Shown one piece after another: positions 56,579-64,000 of a stretch of DNA of 64,000 nt (positions are counted from its first letter, which is position 1; each line of letters begins with the position of its first letter). The notes beneath the pieces are model-generated. The model did no database searches, was not told where the DNA came from, and saw only the letters and a program-made list of their open reading frames with translations. This stretch comes from Corydoras sp. C115 (taxonomy: Eukaryota; Chordata; Actinopteri; Siluriformes; Callichthyidae), in NCBI GenBank assembly GCA_019802505.1, contig JAFMOC010000383.1, positions 371,001 through 435,000 on the forward strand, in the 5' to 3' direction. The position numbers and the translations under genes are program-made.

Positions 56579-57033
56579 TAACAAGAGTCATTACTAAGTG
56601 CAACTAATCCAGTACTGCACACTGTACAAATCCCTTATCTCTTTATCATAACGTTGGACTAATAAAAGTACAGAATTAAAACACACAGCGTTATGCAGTA
56701 TTATGGGTTGTAACATTACTCGGGTTATTATATTAGTTGTGCTTCTTCCTCGGTTGCCCATGCTTTAAAATAGACCCCAGTCACTTCTGCCACTGACATT
56801 TGTAACTTGAGTGCACGAGCACATAATTATTGTGCAAACTAGAGGAAGAAATGGGCCGACCGCTCAAGGAGGATGGGGCCCCCACTGAGTCTCGGTCCTC
56901 ACAAGGTTTATTCCTTAAATAATCAGAATCAGGCTTTATTGGCCAAGTACGCTGACACAGACGAGGAATTTGTCCTTGGTTACAGAAGCTCACGGAGCAC
57001 ATTAAACTGACATTACAGAAGTAACAACCTTGT

Positions 57034-57086
<53 letters not shown>
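57034..57086 (+). repeat. (CA)n microsatellite
   Basis: About 26 CA units in the 5' intron of ogdh. Similar tracts lie at 11287-11334 (GT), 24598-24634 (GT), 27857-27889 (CA, at the acceptor side of an ogdh exon), 32359-32394 (GT) and 36441-36472 (CA). Confidence 0.95.
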
Positions 57087-57087
<1 letters not shown>

Positions 57088-57142
57088 CTGTAAACCTAAC
57101 GTGCAAATTGTGTATTTGGAAAAAAATAAAAAGGTGCTAGTG

Positions 57143-57345
57143 CACGGTGGCTTAGTGTTTAGCATGTTCTCCTCTCAGCGCTAGGGGTTCCCGGTTCGAA
57201 TCCCTATCTGGGTGGAGTTTCCATGTTCCCCCCCGTGTCCGTGTGGGTTTCCTCCGGGTTCTCCCGTTTCCTCCCACAGTCCAAAAACATGGATCAAGTC
57301 AATTGAGAGGAGAACATGTTAAACCACTAAGCCACAGCGCCACCC
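57143..57345 (+). mobile_element. SINE head-to-head inverted fragment pair
   Basis: A forward head and body to CAAGTCAATTGA is joined to a reverse head end (GAGGAGAACATG...GCCACCC), leaving a palindromic remnant. Confidence 0.88.
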
Positions 57346-57357
57346 ACTTTACATTCT

Positions 57358-57672
57358 TCATTCATTTATTATCTCCCGCTTTATCCTCTAGTAGGGTCGC
57401 GGTGGGGTTCCTCATGCCCATCCAGGGGAGAACGTTTCGGGCGCTGGGCAGATACACCCAGGACAGGGCGCCAATCCATCACTGGGCACACACACACACA
57501 CAGACACACTCTATATGGGGCAATTTGGAGAATTCAATTGACTTGATCCATGTTTTTGGACTGTGGGAGGAAACCCACGTGGACACGGGGAGAACATGGA
57601 AACTCCACCCAGATGGGGATTCGAACCGGGAATCCCAGAGCTGAGAGGAGAACATGTTAACCACTAAGACAC
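57358..57672 (-). mobile_element. Mermaid/DANA-like SINE
   Basis: Near full length; lacks the CGGAGAACCCGGAGG block. The flank CCCACTTTACATT occurs on both sides. Confidence 0.94.
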
Positions 57673-57699
57673 CCACTTTACATTATTACTTTTACTATT

Positions 57700-58560
57700 T
57701 TACTTAAAGGTATTATAAAAACCTAACAGTGCCCAAACTTTTGCACATGGCTGTATGTTATAAATATGATTTATAAAGACTTATAAAGATAAATCTATAA
57801 GGTTAAGAGCTTTTAAACGACCTGTCCACACCTGGCTGTTTTGACCTTGTACTACAGCCCTACTCGCCTTTTTCGCCCAAGTCAAACCTCATCAAAGGCG
57901 CCGATTGGCTAATCCTCCTAAACCCCACCCACTGAGCGGGTCTGCGAAGGCGTCGATTGGCAAAGCAGGCGGTCAATCACGGTGCCCTTTTGCTAAATAA
58001 GGAGTGTGGAAAACGCTGGAATCTACGCTAAGCTAACAGCGCAAACTGTGCCGGCATTAGTTCTGAACGTTTAATTAAATGTCTATCAAACGTAGAGTTC
58101 GTGTGATGACGTCACACGCTATGCTTTTATAACAATTCTTAGTTATGAGGTCAAACAAGCGGCTGTCGTGGAAATGCGGCGCCGTTCATATGCTTGCAGT
58201 GCGAGTAGTAGAGCGGACGAAGTCCAAATTGCGTTTAGCCCCCTAGATAGGGACACTAAGTCACGATGCAAGTGAGCACAGCTCAACGCACTAGGTAGTT
58301 ATTAAGAAGCGGTTTGGGACGCAGCCGGTTTGGAACCCAGCGCTATGAGGCTAATTGGTGGTAAATGAAGCGAACGCCGTTGTAAAAGTTTCTTTCGACG
58401 TTAACTTTATTCTGCATTCGTATTTTTTTTATTGTTTATAACGTGAAGCCGTGACGTAAATCACACGCTGCGTCGCTCACGTTATTGTAAAGTCAACCTC
58501 GGAAGTCCTTATTACTCGAGCTTCGCGTCGTTTATGTGAAGCGGCGCGCGCGCGCGTTAT
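57700..58560 (-). other. ogdh: CpG-rich 5' intron of ogdh with two inverted CCAAT boxes
   Basis: On the minus strand GCCAAT occurs near 57905 and 57957, with a GTGGGGT-type GC box between. CpG density rises towards 58560. This may be enhancer or alternative-promoter DNA; no coding exon is visible. Confidence 0.35.
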
Positions 58561-58571
58561 TAATCACTCAC

Positions 58572-58735
58572 CTGTGCGCGAGCCGCAGATCGGGCTGGTT
58601 AGTGACGCACCTCCGTGTGGACGTCAAAAGCCGTCCCTGCGTCCCGGTGTCCTCTGTGTCTGTTTGGAAACGAGTCACTCCCGAGGACCGGAAGTGCAGC
58701 AGAACGGATTCCGAGCCGGGTGACGACACGTGCTA
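58572..58735 (-). other. ogdh: Putative non-coding exon 1 and CpG-island promoter of ogdh
   Basis: On the minus strand a consensus donor, CACAG|GTGAGTG, follows a GC-rich, CpG-rich stretch. The unit is placed like the untranslated first exon of vertebrate OGDH, about 4.8 kb upstream of exon 2. CpG richness continues across about 57850-58760. The 5' end is not defined; 58735 is only where the CpG-rich block meets the first upstream repeat. Confidence 0.5.
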
Positions 58736-58798
58736 GGTGACGTCACGTTTTGGGTTTCGCGCGCTATGCACCCGGGGGCTTACTCAACAAGATCAGAT

Positions 58799-59050
58799 CA
58801 TCTCCAGCTTTATCCTTTATTAGGGGGAGGGGGGGGGGCAGATACACCCAGGACAGGGGGGCAATCTATCGCTGGACACACACTCACTCACACAGACACA
58901 CTCTATATGGGGCAATTTGGAGAATTCAATCGACTTGATCCATGCTTTTAGACTGTGGGAGGACACCGGAGAACCCAGAGGAAACCCATGAGGACACAGG
59001 GAGAACATGGAAACTCCACCCAGATGGGGATTCGAACCGGGAATCCCAAT
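58799..59050 (-). mobile_element. SINE, partly deleted
   Basis: The segment between the C/G-run and CAGATACACCC is lost; the head stops at GGGAATCCC. Just upstream of the putative ogdh exon 1. Confidence 0.9.
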
Positions 59051-59056
59051 TGTGTC

Positions 59057-59190
59057 GGGTGACTTAGTGTTTAGCATGTTCTCCTCTCAGCACTAGGGAT
59101 TCCCGGTTCGAATCCCCATCTGGGTGGAGTCCCCCCCCCCCCCCCCCGCGACCCTAATAGAGGATAAAGCGGGAGATAATGGATGGATGG
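59057..59190 (+). mobile_element. SINE, body deleted
   Basis: Head joined to a C-run and tail (CGCGACCCTAATAGAGG...). Forms an inverted pair with 58799-59050. Confidence 0.9.
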
Positions 59191-59279
59191 AGTTCTGCAG
59201 TGATGCTGATGCAGTGAGGGGGTTTTAGTGCAGCAGTGCTGCTATAGTTTCATTTCTCCATCTCATTGACACTGCTGAA

Positions 59280-59588
59280 TGGCACGGTGGCTTAGTGGTT
59301 TAGCATGTTCTCCTCTCAGCGCTGGGGATTCCCGGTTCGAATCCCCATCTGGGTGGAGTTTCCATGTTCTCCCCGTGTCCGTGTGAGTTTTCTCCGGGTT
59401 CTCCGGTTTCCTCCCACAGTCCAAAAACATGGATCAAGTCGATTGAGTTCTCCAAATTGCCCCATATAGAGTGTGTTTGTGTGTGTGTGTGTGTGCCCAG
59501 TGATGGATTGGCGCCCTGTCCTGGGTGTATCTGCCCAGCGCCCAAAACTTTCTCCCCTGGATGGGCATGGGGAACCCCCCCCCCCCAC
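59280..59588 (+). mobile_element. SINE, tail lost
   Basis: Complete to the C-run near 59575; the tail is absent. The next recognisable structure is the minisatellite at 59869. Confidence 0.93.
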
Positions 59589-59868
59589 TGAGAGACAAGA
59601 ACACATGAAAGCATTTCTTATAGAAACATGTTTATTTCCAGATGCAACATTAATCTCATCATCAGCGCAGACTCTTAAGCCGGTGATTGGGTCAGTTGTC
59701 ATGCGTGGACGTTACAGACAGACACCCCTGCGAGGGGCAAGATCAACAGCGAACAACAGTTTAAGCAACAGTGAGGAAATCAGACTTACACAGTGCAATA
59801 AAACAAATAAGCTACAAAAGGAGAACAGACCGTACAATTCAAAGCATTTCCAAATGAAACCATCGTTC

Positions 59869-62098
59869 GGTTCAGTTCGGTAACAGGAGGTGGACGAAGG
59901 TGGACGGTTCAGTTCGGTAACGGAAGGTGGACGGTTCAGTTGGGTAACAGAAGGTGGACGGATCAGTTGGGTAACGGAAGGTGGACGGTTCAGTTGGGTA
60001 ACGGAAGGTGGACGGTTCAGTTGGGTAACGGAAGGTGGACGGTTCAGTTGGGTAACGGAAGGTGGACGGTTCAGTTGGGTAACGGAAGGTGGACGGTTCA
60101 GTTGGGTAACGGAAGGTGGACGGTTCAGTTGGGTAACGGAAGGTGGACGAAGGTGGACGGTTCAGTTGGGTAACAGAAGGTGGACGGTTCAGTTGGGTAA
60201 CAGAAGGTGGACGGTTCAGTTCGGTAACAGAAGGTGGACGAAGGTGGACGGTTCAGTTCGGTAACAAAAGGAGGACGGTTCAGTTGGGTAACAGAAGGTG
60301 GACGGTTCAGTTGGGTAACAGAAGGTGGACGGTTCAGTTGGGTAACAGAAGGTGGACGGTTCAGTTGGGTAACAGAAGGTGGACGGTTCAGTTGGGTAAC
60401 AGAAGGTGGACGGTTCAGTTCGGTAACAGAAGGTGGACGAAGGTGGACGGTTCAGTTCAGTAACAGAAGGTGGACGGTTCAGTTGGGTAACAGAAGGTGG
60501 ACGGTTCAGTTCGGTAACAGAAGGTGGACGGTTCAGTTCGGTAACAGAAGGTGGACGGTTCAGTTGGGTAACGGAAGGTGGACGGTTCAGTTGGGTAACG
60601 GAAGGTGGACGGTTCAGTTCGGTAACGGAAGGTGGACGAAGGTGGACGGTTCAGTTGGGTAACAGAAGGTGGACGGTTCAGTTCGGTAACAGAAGGTGGA
60701 CGGTTCAGTTCGGTAACAGAAGGTGGACGAAGGTGGACGGTTCAGTTCAGTAACAGAAGGTGGACAGTTCAGTTCGGTAACAGAAGGTGGACGAAGGTGG
60801 ACGGTTCAGTTCAGTAACAGAAGGTGGACGGTTCAGTTGGGTAACAGAAGGTGGACGGTTCAGTTCGGTAACAGAAGGTGGACGGTTCAGTTCGGTAACA
60901 GAAGGTGGACGGTTCAGTTCGGTAACAGAAGGTGGACGAAGGTGGACGGTTCAGTTCAGTAACAGAAGGTGGACGGTTCAGTTGGGTAACAGAAGGTGGA
61001 CGGTTCAGTTCGGTAACAGAAGGTGGACGGTTCAGTTCGGTAACAGAAGGTGGACGGATCAGTTCGGTAACAGAAGGTGGACGGTTCAGTTCAGTAACAG
61101 AAGGTGGACGGTTCAGTTGGGTAACAGAAGGTGGACGGTTCAGTTCGGTAACAGAAGGTGGACAGTTCAGTTCGGTAACAGAAGGTGGACGAAGGTGGAC
61201 GGTTCAGTTCAGTAACAGAAGGTGGACGGTTCAGTTGGGTAACAGAAGGTGGACGGTTCAGTTCGGTAACAGAAGGTGGACGGTTCAGTTCGGTAACAGA
61301 AGGTGGACGGTTCAGTTCGGTAACAGAAGGTGGACGAAGGTGGACGGTTCAGTTCAGTAACAGAAGGTGGACGGTTCAGTTGGGTAACAGAAGGTGGACG
61401 AAGGTGGACGGTTCAGTTCAGTAACAGAAGGTGGACAGTTCAGTTGGGTAACAGAAGGTGGACGGTTCAGTTGGGTAACAGAAGGTGGACGGTTCAGTTG
61501 GGTAACGGAAGGTGGACGAAGGTGGACGGTTCAGTTCGGTAACAGAAGGTGGACGAAGGTGGACGGTTCAGTTCAGTAACAGAAGGTGGACGGTTCAGTT
61601 CGGTAACAGAAGGTGGACGAAGGTGGACGGTTCAGTTCGGTAACAGAAGGTGGACGAAGGTGGACGGTTCAGTTCAGTAACAGAAGGTGGACGGTTCAGT
61701 TCGGTAACAGAAGGTGGACGAAGGTGGACGGTTCAGTTCGGTAACAGAAGGTGGACGGATCAGTTCGGTAACAGAAGGTGGACGAAGGTGGACGGTTCAG
61801 TTAGGTAACAGAAGGTGGACGGATCAGTTCGGTAACAGAAGGTGGACGGATCAGTTCGGTAACAGAAGGTGGACGAAGGTGGACGGTTCAGTTCGGTAAC
61901 AGAAGGTGGACGGATCAGTTCGGTAACAGAAGGTGGACGGTTCAGTTGGGTAACAGAAGGTGGACGGATCAGTTCGGTAACAGAAGGTGGACGGATCAGT
62001 TCGGTAACAGAAGGTGGACGAAGGTGGACGGTTCAGTTGGGTAACGGAAGGTGGACGGTTCAGTTGGGTAACAGAAGGTGGACGGTTCAGTTGGGTAA
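59869..62098 (+). repeat. Minisatellite, 27-bp unit with 10-bp extended variants
   Basis: About 75 tandem units of GTTCAGTTGGGTAACAGAAG + GTGGACG (27 bp). Variants differ mainly at TTGGGT/TTCGGT/TTCAGT and ACAGAAG/ACGGAAG. About 19 units carry an extra AAGGTGGACG. Spacing between the extended units is always 37 + 27n (64, 91, 145, 199 or 253 bp). The early part is dominated by TTGGGT/ACGG units and the later part by TTCGGT/ACAG units, so homogenisation is regional. Because 27 is divisible by three, long frames appear, but there is no ATG in the array. Confidence 0.95.
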
Positions 62099-62403
62099 TG
62101 ACGTGATGATTAACTGTCCCATCAGCTACATTAGGATTATTGCATCACTGGTTTGTGAACCGTGTTTTAACGAAGGCGTAGAACCAAACACATCTCTGTA
62201 AACCCTTCAGTTTGACTGATGTAAGTGGGAAGTTGGCATGTTCTCCACAGGTGGATTTTCTTTCACCGTCCAAAAATGTCAAAAGCAGGTGAAGTTCTGA
62301 TGTTTAAATAGACGAGGTGTGAAAGTGTCGGCATTATTTTACTACCAAGCGCTCTACAAACACCACAGCTCTGATTGGAATATAAACGATGGATACGTTA
62401 ACT

Positions 62404-62570
62404 GGGCGGCACGGTGGGTTAGTGATTGGCATGTTCTCCTCTCAGCAGTAGGGATTCCGGTTTCGAATCCCCATCTGGGTGAGTTTCCATGTTCTCCCTG
62501 TGTCCGCGTGGGTTTCCTCCGGGTTCTCCGGTTTCCTCCCACAGTCCAAAAACATGGATCAAGTCAATTC
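62404..62570 (+). mobile_element. SINE head half
   Basis: Head to CATGGATCAAGTCAATT, joined to an inverted copy. Confidence 0.92.
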
Positions 62571-62913
62571 CATCCATTATCTTCCACTTTATCCTCTATT
62601 AGGGTCGCGGGTGGTGGTGGGGGGGTGTGTCCAGCGATGGATTGCCCAGCGCCCAAAACGTTCTCCTCATGCCCATCCAGAGGAGAACGTTTTGGGCGCT
62701 GGGCAATCCATCACTGGACACACACACACACACACACACTCTATATGGGGCAATTTAGAGAACTCAATTGACCATGTTTTTGGACTGAGAACCCGGAGGA
62801 AACCCACGCGGACACGGGGAGAACATGGAAACTCCACCCAGATGGGGATTCGAACCGGGAATCCCCAGTGCTGAGAGGAGAACATGCTAAACACTAAACC
62901 AGCGTGCCGCCCG
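62571..62913 (-). mobile_element. SINE with inverted 3' module
   Basis: The part GCCCAGCGCCCAAAACGTTC (forward) is followed by its own reverse complement GAGGAGAACGTTTTGGGCGC, a hairpin of about 35 bp per arm. The remainder is in reverse orientation. Confidence 0.9.
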
Positions 62914-63304
62914 GTAAAATCAATTGAATTCTCCAAATTGCCCCACATAGAGTGTGTCTGTGAGTGTGTGCCCAGTGATAGCTTTATCCTCTATTAGGGT
63001 CGTGGTGGGGTTCCCCATGCCCATCTAGGGGAGAACGTTTCGGGCGCTGGGCAGATACACCCAGGACAGGACGCCAATCTATCGCTGGGCACACACTCAC
63101 TCACACAGACACACTCTATATGGGGCACTTTGGAGAACTCAATTGACTTGATCCATGTTTTTGGACTGGGGGAGGAAACCGGAGAACCCGGAGGAAACCC
63201 ACGCGGACACGGGGAGAACATGGAAACTCCACCCAGATGGGGATTCGAAGCGGGAATCCCTATCGCTGAGAGGAGAACATGCTAACCACGAAGCCACCGT
63301 GCCT
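62914..63304 (-). mobile_element. SINE with short forward fragment attached
   Basis: 62914-62978 is a forward middle fragment (AATTGCCCCACATAGAGTGT). 62979-63304 is a near full-length reverse copy whose head ends at CACCGTGCC. Confidence 0.92.
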
Positions 63305-63305
63305 A

Positions 63306-63470
63306 TACTAATTCTCTTAATTATTCATGGGTGTGTTTTGAGCGTAACTTGCAATAAACCAATCAGTGTGTCACTTGCCCTTCTCTTTAAGAACCAGGTG
63401 GCACTCTGACTTTGGCAGATTGCTATTTCACCGGTGCAGTTGGACTCAATGCACTGCTTCAGGTGATGAA
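63306..63470 (+). repeat. Second copy of the GGGCCCTATTTTAGCG-type repeat (right part)
   Basis: Starts at ACTAATTCTCTTAATTATTC and continues with the motifs listed for 34385-34640. The left end is missing because a SINE abuts it. Confidence 0.5.
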
Positions 63471-64000
63471 AAAATTTGACTATAAAAAAAAAGGTGGAAA
63501 ATAAAGTACCTAGAGTGAACCCCTGCAGGCACAGGGAGGACATAAGAGTCTCCCACAGAAAAGACCATGCATGTGCACCATCTTTGGGAGATAGTCAGGT
63601 GTAATGCCTGCACTCAATGTACAATGGTCACCACAATATAAAAATAGGGTGGTGGGAAGTGAGATGGACAAAAAGTGAGGACACATCCTGTTGGACAGGT
63701 CACCATGTCCATCACAGAGCATAGCCTAGCCTCACACACCTTCACCAGACTTTGGACACTGGATCATAACCAGATAGAAAACCCATAGATGTGGAGAACA
63801 TACAAATACCACACAGCAAAGACCATGGCCAACAGCAAAGGGAATCAAGACTGCGACATCATTCCTCTGAGGTCACAGCGCCACCCATCACACCTCTGCA
63901 GCTAACAGACACGCATGGCTGCGGGTTCGAATAACAAGACATTTAAAGGATTGCTGCATTGTGTTCACGTACATGTCACGGACCTGGGTTCTGGAGAATG
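63471..64000 (+). other. Unrecognised window end
   Basis: No gene or repeat identified with confidence. The stretch ATGCGGGTTCGAATAAC-like near 63915-63930 resembles a lone B-box but lacks other tRNA features. Confidence 0.35.

Noticed and set aside
59869..62098. CRISPR-like repeat array
   Set aside because: There are no unique spacers between units, the units are contiguous, and the context is a vertebrate genome.
59890..62201. Overlapping open frames of up to 142 codons encoding 9-residue repeats (FSWVTEGGR)
   Set aside because: The frames exist because the minisatellite unit is 27 bp. The array has no ATG, the 10-bp extensions change frame about 19 times, and the second and third frames are equally open.

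Overview
The window is nuclear DNA from a bony fish, most likely an otophysan teleost (the group of catfishes, characins and zebrafish). Two vertebrate genes with GT-AG introns are present, and the intronic and intergenic DNA is packed with teleost-type retroposons and DNA transposons. The order assignment is an inference from repeat style. There is no prokaryotic or viral gene, no CRISPR array and no operon.

Genes. Both genes lie on the minus strand. ppia (cyclophilin A) has five coding exons from 6131 down to 1055 and encodes 164 residues. ogdh (E1 subunit of the mitochondrial 2-oxoglutarate dehydrogenase complex) has 23 coding exons from 53536 down to 10605, plus a likely non-coding first exon ending at 58572. 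It gives 1019 or 1031 residues depending on splicing. I placed every ogdh splice junction by hand, and the phases close over the whole reading frame. The gene keeps two alternative versions of exon 4: one with the calcium-binding DADLD motif, and one without it that is partnered by a 45-nt cassette exon. The two proteins act separately: cyclophilin A is a cytosolic prolyl isomerase, and OGDH catalyses a step of the mitochondrial TCA cycle.

Layout. 1-800: old repeats downstream of ppia. 807-6330: ppia with introns and promoter. 6550-9300: intergenic, with three SINEs, a truncated SINE and LINE-like tails. 9318-58740: ogdh, whose introns carry most of the repeats. 58740-59590: SINE fragments upstream of ogdh. 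59869-62098: a 2.2-kb minisatellite with a 27-bp unit. 62100-64000: SINEs and unrecognised DNA.

Mobile DNA. About 50 full or partial copies of one tRNA-derived SINE (Mermaid/DANA-like) occupy roughly 15 kb, about 23% of the window, in both orientations. Also present are a second tRNA-derived SINE, five copies of a hAT-type MITE with 8-bp target duplications, two hAT-Charlie-like relics with BED-finger remnants, one almost intact Tc1-like element with a single stop in its transposase, two pogo/Tigger-like relics, a TA-flanked MITE family and several tandem or segmental duplications. The most unusual structure is a 196-bp inverted copy of the terminal ogdh exon, apparently without mismatch. It sits inside a SINE about 2.5 kb from the real exon, and short SINE homologies mark both of its junctions.

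Most open frames longer than 60 codons in this window are translations of SINE copies or of the minisatellite and are not genes.
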